NCBI GenBank assembly: GCA_964023205.1
Contig: OZ026839.1
Span: 18,134,386-18,198,385 of the forward strand
Direction: 5' to 3'
Length of the DNA stretch: 64,000 nt
Origin: Lutraria lutraria
Taxonomy: Eukaryota; Mollusca; Bivalvia; Venerida; Mactridae
The position numbers and the translations under genes were made by a program. Below are positions 35,457 to 47,974 of the stretch, one piece after another (positions within the stretch are counted from its first letter, which is position 1; each line of letters begins with the position of its first letter). Under the pieces are notes generated by a model. It did not search any database. It was given only the letters and a program-made list of their open reading frames with translations, and had not been told where the DNA came from.

Positions 35457-35563
35457 CTTAACAGTTTTCTGTATTCTATTGGAGGGACCAGGATATTCAG
35501 CAGAGTACAGATCTGTCAGAAACAATGAGTTTATCAAAGTAGATTTACCAAGTCCAGATTCAC
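35457..35563 (-). CDS. SEPTIN7: Septin-7 coding exon B (P-loop and switch I)
   Basis: 107 bp; completes Gly99 across the junction and encodes residues 100-134. It holds the G1 motif GESGLGKST for nucleotide phosphates and Mg2+, and Thr132 in the KTV context. That Thr corresponds to the switch-I catalytic Thr present in SEPT2- and SEPT7-type septins and absent from SEPT6-type, so hydrolysis is likely retained (family knowledge). Acceptor TTTTCAG, donor GTAAGT. The donor is only 6 nt from the decayed foot of a family C repeat that fills the start of the next intron. Confidence 0.96.
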
Positions 35564-35679
35564 CTGAAAAGATAAATAACAAAATATTGAACATGGGAAG
35601 ACAACAATGAACAAAATCTACTTATTTATAGAATAAAATGTAATAATGGTAAATACTGAAAATTTCAGAAAATTAGTGG

Positions 35680-36383
35680 AACAAGAGGGCCACATTGGCC
35701 CTTTATCGCTCACCTGAGAACAAAGGCCAATAATTAATGACCAGGTAATATAGTTTCCATCTCTTAAAACTAATTTTTATGTAGATTTTGAGATCAAAAG
35801 CAACAATGAAGGTATAATACTGTTAAACTTGCAAGCTAAAACGTAGCAAATTTTCTAATCCAAGGGCCCATAACTCTTGAAGTTGTGGTCCGATTCCACC
35901 CATAACAGAACTTGTTCAAAACCATAAGGTCATACATATTCATTGTAAAAATGATTAGGATCGGTGAATAAATGAAGGCGCTAGAGTGTAAACAAGCTAA
36001 AATATAGCAAATTTTCAAAGTCAAGGGCACATAACTCTTGAAGTTCTGGTCCGATTAAGCCCATAATCGAACTTGTCCAAGATCTTTTGGTTATACACAT
36101 TTACTGAAAATATGATTAGGATTGGTGAATAAATGAAGGCGCTAGAGTGTAAACAAGCTAAATATAGCAAATTTTGTAATTCGCCCATAACTCTAGAAGT
36201 TATTGTTCGATTTTGCCCATAATCGAACTTAGCCGAGACATTGTGGCCATTTACATTGTGAGCAAGTTTAATCAGGATTCGTTAAGAGCTGAGGTTGCTA
36301 GAGTGTAAACAAACTAATTGTGGCCGGACGCCGGACATTCAAGGATCCTAAAAGCTCACCTGATGAATCAGGTGAGCTAAAAA
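35680..36383 (+). repeat. Family B modular repeat B3
   Basis: Complete: head ACAAGAGGGCCACATTGGCC, four monomers, a GCCGGACGCCGGACATTC segment and a perfect foot GCTCACCTGA TGAA TCAGGTGAGC followed by TAAAAA. Confidence 0.92.
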
Positions 36384-36888
36384 GTCATACTCAAATGTAA
36401 ATGTTTTAATTATCAAATATAACATAAAAATATTACCAAATATTGATACAAATGCTACAAACATAAATATAATCTTATGTTAAAACAGGAGGACCTTGAT
36501 CATGGGCCCTATATCACTCACTGAAAAAAGACCTCTTGAGAACATTTTTCACCTTTTTCCTATATATGAGTCTATATAAATCAAGTGACTCCCAGGGTGG
36601 GCCATTCTTGACCCCAGGGCCATCATTTGAACAAATTTGGCAGAGGTCCTCTAGACAATGCTACATCTGAAATATCTAAGCTCTAGGCATTGTAGTTTCT
36701 GACAAGACGTTTTTTTTCTTAATTTTCCTTTTTACACCCATGTCAATCAAGTAAATCTTGGGGCAGAGGCAATTTTGACCTGGGGGCCACAACTTGAAAA
36801 TCTTCGTAGAAGTCCACTAGATGATGCTATACACCAAATATCAAAAGTCTAGGCAATGTAGTTTCTCACAAGAAGATTATAACAAGAA

Positions 36889-39200
36889 ACGCGGCAGTGC
36901 CACGAAACCAGGTTTTTCAAGGCTTTAATACCACAGTATTCTAGAATTCTTCGCTAAGGCTTCATCAATGGTTCAGTTTCCAGTGCTATTAATAAGTTAT
37001 CATAGACCTTTACCTTACTGGCATAGAATGCTACCTCCACACAAAATTTCATCACAATGTCTAAATCCCTAATTAAGTTATTCACTGGAAACTGATTTTC
37101 TATATTTAGAAACAGTGACCATGACCAAACTGACCCCAAATACAATTCCAAGCTAAGCTTTCATGCAAGGTTGTTAAATACCCAGTTGAGTCAAGATTAG
37201 TCATTCCAAACTTAAGTAATTGACCGGAAACTGATTTCTATATTACATAACAGTGACCTTGACCCTACTGGCCCTTGATTCATTACAAAAGCATGGACTG
37301 GATGTAAGCTACCAACACACAAAATTTCATTGCAATATCTCAATCCTTACTTAAGTTATTGACCAGAAACTGATTTTCTATTTTTAGTAACAGTGACCTT
37401 ACTGGACCTAGATGTAATTCAAAAGCATGTACTGCATGTAAGCTACCTATACACACAAATTTCATCGCAATATTTTAATCCTTGGTAAGTTATTGACTGA
37501 AAACTGATTTTCTATTTTTAGTACAGTGACCTTGACCCCACAGACCACAAATACAATCCCAAGCTAGGTTTTGATTCAAGGATGCTAAATACCAAGTTTA
37601 GTCAACACCAGGGGTTGTAATATTCCGGATTATTCCGGAAATCCGGATTTAAAGCCGCCAGGGGCACTTTTGAGATCGATGTGAATCAGAGGAGTTTTTT
37701 CGGGGGGGGGGGGAGGTACGGATTGGGATGGCTGTTAGCACATCCAAGCATCTGGATCACTTGGGCGTTTTTCCTATTCACTAACACTTGGTTAACAAGC
37801 GTCTATATACACAAGAGTATTTGCAATTGCAGAACGAAAATTTGAGTAATATTTAGCTTAAAACTCGAAGTTAATCGAAGCTGATGTACTTTTAAATCGT
37901 TGACAATTTGTTGGTTAAGGGTCCTATGAAATGAATAATTATCAGCAACTTTTTAAACATCTGTAGCAGTAGTATACATTTTGACACTGACTCGGCCCGA
38001 AATATTTCGACCCCATTAATCGAGGTAAGAAATTGTGAAGGAATTCGATCCCTATGACCTTGTCATGGAAATAATTTGATATAAACATGAATTTGCTGTT
38101 TGTCATTCCTATGTATTAACTTGTAAAAAATAGTGGGTGGGGTAGCAAAATTGAAGAATCTTTCAAGCAAGTTCCAAGGATTAAGTCTCCCTACCTTTTG
38201 TCAGGTTCCCCCCCCCCCCAGTATTTTGGGAACATGACCCATACCCTTGGGATTGGTAATTTCTTCAGTGTTTTGTTAGATATTGGGAAAATATGTGCTA
38301 ATCCAATTTTGAAATACATACACATAAATTGACACTATCACTGACCATAATGGGAACTTTCATTTATTACATGTCTTTTACAGTGAAAGATCTCTTGTTT
38401 TCAGAGATTATAGTTATAATCTTTTTTGTTTTATTTTTGGAAGTTTCAATTGGGAATTTTTGTCTGTGAATTGGAAAAGAAGGATACTATTGTTAATTGG
38501 GAATATGACCCAATATCAGCTAAAAAATAAGCCCAAAAAATTCCTGTGTATTAACTATTATCATCTTTTTTAGAAATATGGTGAGAAAAACATAGTGAGT
38601 TTTTGAAAAAAAAACATGAATTTGTATTGCCGAAATGCATTACAGAAGAACCTGAAAATGCTCAAAATCGTTTTGCTTCGGGGGGCATTGCCCCCCTGAA
38701 CCCCCCACAAGGGCTCTGCCCTCAACCCTGCTGGTAACCTGCGCTCCCCAGACCCCCGGCTAATTTTCAGGATTGAGAATCTTGTCCTGTTACAACCCCT
38801 GCAACACTGGTCATTCCAAACTTAAGTTATTGACCGGACACTGATTTTCTATTTTTAGTAACAGTGACCTTGGCCTTGACCCCACAGACCCCAAGTACAA
38901 TCCCAGGCTAGGTTTTGATTCAAGGATGCTAAATACCAAGTTTAGTCAACATTGGTCAATCCAAACTTAAGTTATTGACCGGACACTGATTTTCTATTTT
39001 TAGTAACAGTGACCTTGACCCCACAGACCACAAATACAATCCCATGCTAGGTTTTTATTCAAGGATCCTACATACCAAGTTTGGTCAAGATTGGTCAATC
39101 AGAACTTGAGTTATTGACCAGACACCGCCTGTTTGACGCCCGCCCAACCACCATTTTCGGCATTCTAATAACCAGGTTTCACTTTGTGAAAACCTTGTTA
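36889..39200 (+). repeat. Family H modular repeat nested in A10
   Basis: Head AACAAGAAACGCGGCAGTGC with CACGAAACCAGGTTTTT; monomers of about 125 bp with ACTGATTTTCTATTTTTAGT, AACAGTGACCTTGACCCCAC and TTATTGACCGG; foot AACCAGGTTTCACTTTGTGA plus AAACCTTGTT. Interrupted by the hAT-like element. Confidence 0.8.
37609..38801. mobile_element. hAT-like MITE, 1193 bp, nested in family H repeat
   Basis: Termini CAGGGGTTGTAATATTCCGG and GTTACAACCCCTG, with CAGGGGTTGTAA inverted at both ends. CAACAC flanks both sides (37603-37608, 38802-38807). CAGGGGT termini are a hAT hallmark, but hAT duplications are usually 8 bp, so two flank bases may have changed. Contains a G-run at 37701-37711, a C-run near 38210, and a GGGGGGCATTGCCCCCC hairpin near 38682. 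No transposase. Confidence 0.75.
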
Positions 39201-39545
39201 AAAATTTCCTATATAAGCATATGAAATCAAGTGATACCTGGGGTGGGGGATAATTTTGACTGCAGGGCCTTAATTTGAACAAACTTGGTAGATGTCCACT
39301 CGAAAATGCTACACATCAAATATCTAAGCTCTAAACCGTGTGCTTTGAGACAAGATTTTAAAAGTTTTTAATGAAAATTGATCTTTTGATCAACTTTGGT
39401 AGGGCTTCATGCAAGGAACATCCAAGTAAAGTTTAAGAAGATGTTGTTTAAAGCAATTGTTGACGCACAGACAAATGGACTGACGGACAACACACGATCA
39501 CAATAGCTCACCTTGAGTACTTTGTACTCTGGTGAGCAAATAACT

Positions 39546-40077
39546 CACAAAGGATCAGATAAAAATTTAACTAGTCAGAAATCTTAATACATTAAAAGAA
39601 TGAACAGATTTAACACTATACAGTACAGCCATTCATGAAATGTGCTTATTCATACACTTGATATGGCTGGCATCCAACCAACAGTTAAATACCTGTGATT
39701 AATTGAAGCTGTTTATTGTAATCATGCCATGGCCGATAAATAAACAATTTTCTACATCATCAGTGTTAGTATAAACCATTTTTCTTGTAACAAGTGCTAG
39801 TTTTTGTATGCACCATATTTGATGTAATGAATTATGTGAGTGTTTCAGTTGTAATAAACAATTTAAGGGGTAAAGAAAGGGTTCTTAAAGCAGATACTGA
39901 ACAGACAATACCACCACACAACAATACATGGTATTATGGTATCTGAGTAAAAACAATATCATGACCAAGGATGTAATTAAAGTCACTAAATGTCTGGCTA
40001 ATCCAGAAAATACAAAAGCAAATATCCTAATTCTACACAAACTTGTCAAGATAATGAAATAGCAGATAATTACATAC
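39546..40077. other. Intron A-B sequence without recognised element
   Basis: AT-rich spacer; nothing coding or repeated recognised. Confidence 0.5.
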
Positions 40078-40410
40078 AGTAAAACTTTGATTATTCGATG
40101 ACCGATGATATCAGAATAATAGCAGTATCATCCGTAAAAGATATATGATCCCGATTATGTCTCATAATAAGTTATAAGTACAACAAACCCCGGTTATACG
40201 AATGGGATTTTACGAGTACCTGGTGTAATTCGAATACATTATATGGTCCCTAAAGTCAAGAATGCGCATATTTTCACACGTACTATTCGATTGAGAATAA
40301 ACTAGCGTGTGACAAACAATGTGTAACATGAATTCATTATGAACACAATTAAACAAACTAACTACAAAAGGATAATCTAGTGAAAAATATGAACAAACAT
40401 AAAAACATCA
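40078..40410 (+). mobile_element. Decayed pogo/Tigger-like MITE, related to 20169-20460
   Basis: Starts CAGTAAAACTTTGATTATTC after TA. Internal ACAACAAACCCCGGTTATAC and a final AAAAGGATAATCTAGTGAAA block match the first copy. Confidence 0.55.
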
Positions 40411-40504
40411 TGTCTTCCTAACAATTAATTGTTTTGAAAAGTGACGACAGCAATGCATAGTCGTAAGTAAGTGAAGTGAGAATGACATATTATTGTGTTG
40501 AATT

Positions 40505-40615
40505 GTGTTCTGTGTACTGTGTATACTTTATTCATTTTCCTTGGGCTTAATTTTCGTGTTTTTTACTAAAATGGTTATTTCATGGGGATGTAAATTGGTG
40601 GATTTCGACTTATCA
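40505..40615 (+). repeat. Dispersed repeat pair, copy 2
   Basis: CTTAATTTTCGTGTTTTTTA and ATTTCATGGGGATGTAAATT match 17521-17660. Confidence 0.55.
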
Positions 40616-40653
40616 TTTTCTGTTGTTTTCCTCAATAAAAAACTTATTACCTA

Positions 40654-41627
40654 CAGTACGGTTCGGGTGATTCATCCGAAAATCGAATTTTAGCCGTCGC
40701 ATTCAGAGCGACAATGATTGACGGTGACCGTCACCACTGAAGGGCAATAATTTGCGGTGGATTGCGGCGACGATCGCTCAACCCGGTGATATGCGATGTC
40801 GACTCTTTAGTTTACTCATAACTTACAATTTCTTGTCAATAACAGTGTTATTCACACATTATTTAATTGCGCTTTGAGAACAATTGTTACATGGTAAGTT
40901 TGAAAAATTAGCGTTGACATAAATTATAATCAACGAGTGTTGAGAACTTAATAATAGTTGATGAGCTTTAGTTAATCTGTCACCTTTCATTTATTATTGC
41001 GTGAAATAATATTACATGTAAACAGTGGACTGTTTTATTGTTTAGAGCACCGAGCTACATAGGTAAAATTAGAAAAAGCGACTCGGTCTAATGATTCTCG
41101 CCCCTAAAACATAGATAATTATATGATTCTTACCCTGTACGCTACATGTGTAAAAACACCGCTACATAGTTCACAAATTAGCTTAGCAGTTATATTTACT
41201 TCAAGAATGGGATTTCCTACTTGACAAAATTTGATCGGATGCTTGGATTTCTGTCGGTCTCATGCCGACAGATTTAGTAAGTTTCAAATCCTGAATTATC
41301 TTACCCTGTGACTGTTTTCGGAGAATAAACAGTGTCCATGAACGGAAAGTGAACGGACAACAGAAAGCGAAAGTAGAAGAAACATATACAATAAATTGTG
41401 AATATCATTTTAGGTACTTGAGAGTTGGCTTTAGATGTTTGCGAATCATCGTGATCCTAAGCGATCAATGATTACCGTCTGATAAAAGTCATAAAGGCGG
41501 CGAGTAGCGACATTGCAGTGATTCGCGTTTTTTTTCAAGATCGATGTCGCGAAGAGAATTGCCGATACGGGTGATAAATTGCCGATTACGAACGCGGAGG
41601 GAATGACAAATCATCACAACCGTACTG
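40654..41627 (+). mobile_element. TA-target MITE 'CAGTACGG', copy 1 (974 bp)
   Basis: Termini CAGTACGGTTCGGGTGATT and complement CAGTACGGTTGTGATGATTT; TA at 40652-40653 and 41628-41629. Subterminal GGACGATGATTGACGGTGAC-like and GATTACGAACGCGG blocks are unusually CG-rich for this window. Tc1/mariner-type target site. No transposase frame. Confidence 0.85.
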
Positions 41628-41675
41628 TAGTAGATGCAAAATACAGGTAATTTACTCTCACGTGTCAAAATTTAT

Positions 41676-42550
41676 AACAAGAGGGCCAAGATAGCCCTAT
41701 ATCGCTCACATGACAATCACTGTTCACTCATTAAAACTTTGCTTTGAGCCGGTGACCTAGTTTTTGACCCCAGATGACCCATGTTAAAACTTGTCCTACA
41801 TACAGATAAGACAAACAATCTGACAAAATTTGGTGAAGATATAATCAAAACCATGAAAACTACAGCATGGACAAGGTTTTCCTAAGATTTGACCTTGTGA
41901 CCTAGTTTTTGACCCCAGATGACCCATGTTCGAAATTTGTCTTACATATCATTTTAACCCATATTCAACCTTGACCCACATATCATTGAGGCAAACATTC
42001 TGACAAGGTTTGGTGAAGATCCAATCAAAACTGTAACATCTACAGTGTCAACATGGTTTTTCATAAGATTTGACCTAGCGACCTAGTTTTTGACCCCAGA
42101 TCACCCATGTTCGAACTCGTCCAAGATATTATAAAGACAAACATTCTGACAAAGTTTCATGATGATCCAATCAAAAAGGTTTTCCAGCAATTTGCCCTAG
42201 TGACCTAGTTCTATACCGGTAATGACCCATTATCAAACTTGACCTACATATTATTGAAATAAACATTCTGACAAAGTTTCATGAAGATCCAATCAAAACA
42301 GTGATTTCTAAAGAGTTCACAAGGTTTTCCCTTATTTGGCCCTGGTGACCTAGTTTTTCACCCAAAATGGCCCAATAGCGAACTCATCCGAGATTTTGTC
42401 AATATTTACATTCTGACCCAGTTTTGCTAAAATTGAGTTAAAATGTGGCCCCAAGTGTGTTCACAAGGTAAAGTTTGACGGCGCATGACGCCGGACACCG
42501 GACGAAGACTGATCACAAAAGCTCACCCAAGAGCTTATGTGAGCTAAAAA
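41676..42550 (+). repeat. Family C modular repeat C4
   Basis: Head AACAAGAGGGCCAAGATAGC with GCTCACATGACAATCACTG; six monomers; GACGGCGCATGACGCCGGAC; a foot AGCTCACCCAAGAGCTTATG with GTGAGCTAAAAA. Confidence 0.88.
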
Positions 42551-43009
42551 CACAGTAGGTGTCATTTTCCAGTTAACATTGCCGTCTCTTTGATGACGGA
42601 TTTCAAAGCGGTTGTCAGTATTTTGTAGCGGAAATGTTAATCTAGGGAACCGTGCCTCAGAATTTTGATACTTGTTTTCATTTTTGTAATAAAACAGCGG
42701 GGTTCTGGGTACGGAATTTCTTTAAAATTCAATTATCTAACGAACGAAGGACGTTATCAAAAATCTGAGGCACGGTTTCCAGCATTATAATACATTTATA
42801 GTCATTTTAAGACTATTTGTTGTAATATATTCCTATATACAGAGTAGTTATCGTTGTTAAAAAATTGGTAAATTACATGCAATATTGGTTTATAGAAGAC
42901 CAACCAAATGCAATATTTGTTTCAAATCACTTGCAATGGACTTGATACAGTGGGTATATTTCAGTGTATGATTATGGTTTAGTTTTTATATCTATAAATT
43001 GGTGAAACT
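42551..43009 (-). mobile_element. Partial copy of the TTAA MITE
   Basis: Complement of 18537-18995 with both arms GGGAACCGTGCCTCAG and CTGAGGCACGGTTTCC. It stops inside the element at one end, where C4's foot begins, and near ATTGGTGAAACTTAATATC at the other. Confidence 0.8.
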
Positions 43010-43329
43010 TAATATCACCCGACAACTAGGCTCATTGTGTCAGCAAAAACTTTCCTCTGATTCAGATTTCTTCAACTTAAGTTTATTTGTTTAAAAGTAT
43101 AACAAAATTGCATTTTAACTTTCAAATAAATCACCTTTAGTATTATTTACGCCACTAAATTCCACTTTTCTTGAAATGAGGAAATGCCCTAATCTGTTAT
43201 TTAACCTACCTGAAATAAATCTGCCAAAAACAAAATGTTCTTTTTTTTTTATCTCAACTCCTGAGTAAAAAATATCTTTTTGCAGTTCTTTTGGTTCCAG
43301 AAAAAACACTTTATAGTTAATACACCATA
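43010..43329. other. Intron sequence without recognised element
   Basis: AT-rich; the minus frame at 43115-43309 (MFFLEPKELQKDIF) has no recognised family. Confidence 0.4.
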
Positions 43330-43560
43330 ACAGTGAACAGCAACACCAAGTAAATGCACCATTCTAGTTAACAGCAACACCATTTGAAAGTGAATACACC
43401 ATCATAGTTAACAGCAACACAACTTTAAAGTGAATACACCATTATAATTAACAGCAACACCACTTTAAAGTGAATACACCATTATAGTTAACAACAATAC
43501 CACTTTAAAGTGAATACACCATCATAGTTAACAGCAACAATACTTCGTAGTAAATACAAC
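43330..43560. repeat. 40-bp minisatellite, about 6 copies
   Basis: Unit AGTTAACAGCAACACCACTT plus TAAAGTGAATACACCATTAT, progressively diverged at both ends. Confidence 0.9.
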
Positions 43561-43740
43561 ATTATAGTTACAGAAACTTACTAATAGTAAATGTGATATT
43601 GTTCAAAATGTGTGTCAATAGACAGGATGCATTCAAATCAGAAAACAGATTTAGCTAGATAAATTCATAAACTGTCTTTATGTAGCGCTGTCTCCACTAG
43701 ATATATTCATCAGAACTAGGAAATCATGCAAAAACCTCTA

Positions 43741-43800
43741 TAAGGCCTAAAAAAATAGGTTTGTTTCCAGTTACCCGACCGACCATGTATTTTAGCTGCA
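43741..43800 (-). repeat. Short repeat shared with 47484-47545 (inverted)
   Basis: GGCCTAAAAAAATAGGTTTG and TTTCCAGTTACCC match the complement of the segment just after B4's foot. Confidence 0.6.
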
Positions 43801-44098
43801 GACTCAAAAGTTTTTATGTCCAAAAAAAATGGCAACCAAATATTTTTGTCCGAATTTTCGGTTGACGCTAAATCATGTACAAGGCAATGTTTGCACACAC
43901 TCAGTACAGAATGCTTGTCAAATACGAACGTTGATTGTTTAATATTGTTTACAAAATACAATTTGCTGAATTTTTTGCGCACCTGCTGAAACTGTCTGCA
44001 CCGTTCAGACGCTCTTTATCATACAGTAACTATCATTGCATACGCCTAGACGATAACTGATAATTAATCTGACAAGATACAAAGTCTTATTTACAATA

Positions 44099-45094
44099 CA
44101 GTACGGTTTGGGTGATTTGTCCGATTTTCGCGTTTCCCCCGCGTTCGTAATCGTCAATTTATCACCCGTAGCGGCGATTTTCATCACGGCATCGATCTGG
44201 AAAAAATCGCTAATCACCGCGTTTTATGACTTATTTATCAGTCGGTAATCTTTGATAGCGATGGATCACGGTGATTCACGAACGTCTAAAGCCGACTCTC
44301 AAGTAAATAAAATTGATATTTATTGTGAATCTTTCTTCTACTTTCACTTTCTGTTGACCGTTCATTTTCCGAAAACAGTCACATGGTAAGATAATTCATG
44401 ATTTAACACTTACTAAATCCGTCGGCCAAGAACTACTGAAATCCAGACATCTGATTAAATTTTGTCAAGTAGGAAATCCCATTCTTGAAGTAAATATGTA
44501 GAAATACCTGCAAATTGCTAAGCGAATATGTAAACTGTGTAGCTATGTTTTACATATGCAGCATTACGTACAGGGCGAGATTCATATGTCTATTTTTAGT
44601 GTTTTATATATCAAGTACCAGGGCGAGAATCATTATTTAGACCGAGTCGCAGTCTCTCATTTTACGAATGTAGCTCGTGCTCTAATCAATAAAACCAGTC
44701 CACTGTTTACATGTAATATTATTTCGCGCAATAATATACGAAAGCTGACAGATTAATTAAAGCTCATCAACTACTATTAAGTTCTCAACACTCGTTGATT
44801 ATAATTTATGTCAACGCTAATTTTTCACACATATCAGGTAACAATTTGCTCACAAAGCGCAATTAAATAATGTGTGAATAACAGTGTTATTTACAAGAAA
44901 TTTGTAAGTTTTGAGTAAACTAAAGAGACGACATCGCGTATCACCGGGTTGAGCGATCGTCACCGCAATCCACCGCAAATTATTGCCCTTCAGTGGTGAC
45001 GGTCACCGTTGATCATCGTCGCTCTGAACGCGACGGCCAAAATTCAACGCGGGGGAAACTCGAAAATAGGACAAATCACACACGAACCGTACTG
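44099..45094 (-). mobile_element. TA-target MITE 'CAGTACGG', copy 2 (996 bp), inverted
   Basis: Opposite orientation to copy 1: the block with CCGTCGCGTTCAGAGCGAC is at its right end. TA at 44097-44098 and 45095-45096. Ends CAGTACGGTTTGGGTGATTT and GAACCGTACTG. Confidence 0.87.
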
Positions 45095-45096
45095 TA

Positions 45097-46138
45097 GTTT
45101 GAAATATTACCACATTCGTTTCTCTCAAAATTCATCCCATCTTGAATAATGGCGTACGGCATATATGTTGTCTTTTTGACAAGTACATACAATGGTAATA
45201 CTAAACATAGCTTTTTATTACGTCACGGATAATGTGTACCATGCTCGTGGGAACCAATTGCACTAGATCCCGTATTCCCAATTTGGCGTATATTCGCAGC
45301 ATACAATGACGGAAACCGATCTTTATTCCGGAATTCCAGAAATATTTTTTCTTTCGAAATTATGTCACTTACTTTGAAAACTCACACAAAAAAACTTAAA
45401 ATTTCTGATACAAATATGCTGAGCTTGTTGACGCGTTTTTCAATTTTTCCAACACAGAAGAATTCATACTAATTTTAGACCGTGCGAGACCGCGCTGATA
45501 GATCACAGCTTGATGATAGGCTACAACCGTCAGGCATTATATTTTGACCAATCAGACAACAGAATTTATTTGCATCATTTAGCTGTCAACACGCCTTGAA
45601 TGGACTGTGTGTGTCCAACGATATTTTGTTGTTTTCAGTGTGTAAATCGCACATGTGCAGCTTATAGCTGCTCGTTGAAAAGCAAGAAAACATGTTTATT
45701 TATTGAAGTAAGCACTGTTTGCATTCAGATACTAGTTTTGTTATGAAAATCAACCAGATCTATATAGTAACTAGACATGGGTCTAAATTTATGTTGATTT
45801 ACCGTGTTCTGTGGATTTTCGTCAAATAAAAAGTTTAAAATACAAATAAGACAAAGATATGCCATTGTAAAGTCTTTGAAGATTCAAAACATTGTAAAAC
45901 CAGTAATCAATAAATGCTGTATTTAAAATGCAATGTCTTTAGTTTTCAAAGAATTTTTATTTACACAGTAGTTTGTACATGTGTAAAGCCAATCTGTATC
46001 AAACATCTTCTGCTTCTGATTTATATCTGAAATTGAGTACCATGTATTACATTTCACACTTGAATTGTCTCTTCTGATACCTAACAAATAATGACATACC
46101 CTTTGATTTTGATAGTCAATTTAAGTGTTGTGGTAATA
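45097..46138. other. Non-repetitive intron stretch with promoter-like motifs
   Basis: TTACGTCA (45218-45225, CRE-like), ACCAATCAG (45547-45555, CCAAT box) and ATTTGCAT (45568-45575, octamer) occur within 360 bp. No coding exon recognised. Confidence 0.3.
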
Positions 46139-46139
46139 A

Positions 46140-47480
46140 AAACAAGAGGGCCAAGATGGCCCTTTATCGCTCACCTGAGAACAAAGTCACAATAATTAAT
46201 GACAGATAATATAGTTTCCAACTCGTATAACCCATTTTTATGTAGATTTTGAGATCAAAACCAACAATGAAGGTATAATACGGTTAAACAAGCTAAAACG
46301 TAGCAAATTTTCTAATCCAAGGGTCCATAACTCTTGAAGTTCTGGTCCGATTCCACCCATAACTGAACTTGTCCAATGCCGTAAGGTCATAAACATTCAT
46401 TGTAAATATGATTAGGATCGGTGAATAAATGAAGGCGCTAGAGTGTAAACAAGCTAAAATATAGCAAATTTTCAAAGTCAAGGGCCCATAACTCTTGAAG
46501 TTCTGGTCAGATTCCGCCCATAATCGAACTTGTCCAAGATCTTTTGGTTATACATATATGCTGAAAATATGATTAGGATTGGTGAATAAATGAATGCGCT
46601 AGAGTGTAAACAAACTCAAATATAGCAAATTTTCTAAGTTAAGGGCACATAACTCTTGCAGTTCTGATCCGATTTTGCCCATAATCAAACTTGTCCAAGA
46701 TCTTTTGGTTATACTCATTTACTGAAAATATTATTAGGATCGGTGAATAAATGAAGGCGCTAGAGTGTAAACAAACTCAAATATAGCAAATTTTCAAAGT
46801 CAAGGGCCCATAACTCTTGAAGTTCTGGTCCGATTCCGCCCATAATCGAACTTGTCCAAGATCTTTTGGTTATACATATATACTGAAAAATATGATTAGG
46901 ATTGGTGAATAAATGAATGCGTGAGAGTGTAACCAAACTCAAATATAGCAAATTTTCTAAGTCAAGGGCACATAACTCTTGCAGTTCTGATCCGATTTTG
47001 CCCATAATCAAACTTGTCCAAGATCTTTTGGTTATACTCATTTACTGAAAATATTATTAGGATCGGTGAATAAATGAAGGCGCTAGAGTGTAAACAAACT
47101 CAAATATAGCAAATTTGCTAAGTCAAGGGCCCATAACTCTTGGAGTTTTGGTCTGATTCCCCCCATAATCAAACTTGTCCAAGATCTTTTTGTTATACAC
47201 ATTTACATTAATATGATTAGGATCGGTGAATAAATGAAGGTGCTAGAGTGTAAACAAGCTCAATATAGCAAATTTTGTAATTCAAGGGCCCATAACTCTA
47301 GAAGTTATTGTCCGATTTTGCCCATAATGGAACTTAGCCGAGACATTGCGGCCATATACATTGTGAGCAAGTTTAATCACGATTCGTTAAGATGCTAGAG
47401 TGTAAACAAACTAATTGTGGCCGGACGCCGGACATTCAACGATCCTAAAAGCTCACCTGATGAATCAGGTGAGCTAAAAA
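46140..47480 (+). repeat. Family B modular repeat B4
   Basis: Complete: head AACAAGAGGGCCAAGATGGC, eight monomers of about 160 bp, each with a plus-strand AATAAA in GGTGAATAAATGAAGG, and a perfect foot GCTCACCTGA TGAA TCAGGTGAGC. The monomer pair at 46500-46790 recurs at 46800-47090, so it duplicated as a dimer. Confidence 0.93.
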
Positions 47481-47545
47481 CCCAACCTACCGACCCATTT
47501 TTTTGGGGGCATGTAACCAGAAACAAACCTCTTTTTTTAGGCCTA

Positions 47546-47974
47546 CAGAAACATGCCATGCTTTGATCTTAAATCTGAAATGATCACTGACCCAGATGGT
47601 TCATAAATGTCTATACACAAACAGGATTATACTTTTTTAGAAGTTCCATCCAACACTTGAGAAATGTTGGCCTGTAATTTTCTCAGGATGATAATTATGA
47701 GGCTATCAGAGTTTGTATGCAAGTCAATTTTATGATTTATCATTTACATGAACAATACATAATACTGTGGCAATCTTTCAAATAAGAACACACCCTACCT
47801 AACTGATAACTTTCAGACAAAGACTAGGTAGAAACTATGTTAAATATAACACAGATATTATAAAACAGGTACAGACTCTATGGCTAACTTCCCAACAATT
47901 CAAAACTAGAGTTTAAGTTTAAACTTATTTATTTTACATTGATTGTAGAGCAAATTCTAACAACTTATATCAGC
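47546..47974. other. Intron sequence without recognised element
   Basis: AT-rich spacer; nothing recognised. Confidence 0.5.

Larger units (their letters stand above)
36487..39545 (+). repeat. Family A modular repeat A10 with two-level nested insertions
   Basis: Diverged head ACAGGAGGACCTTGATCATG, three monomers, an interruption at 36889-39200, the remaining monomers, GACAAATGGACTGACGGAC and a foot CTTGAGTACTTTGTACTCTG with GGTGAGCAAATAA. Among the more diverged family A copies. Confidence 0.8.

Noticed and set aside
37609..38801. Assembly gap or vector artefact at the G- and C-runs
   Set aside because: The runs recur in the partial copy at 62950-63358 and belong to the element.
46760..47041. 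93-codon minus frame as a gene
   Set aside because: It reads through family B monomers; the same peptide recurs at 24088, 35836, 46293 and 61711 wherever the monomer phase allows.
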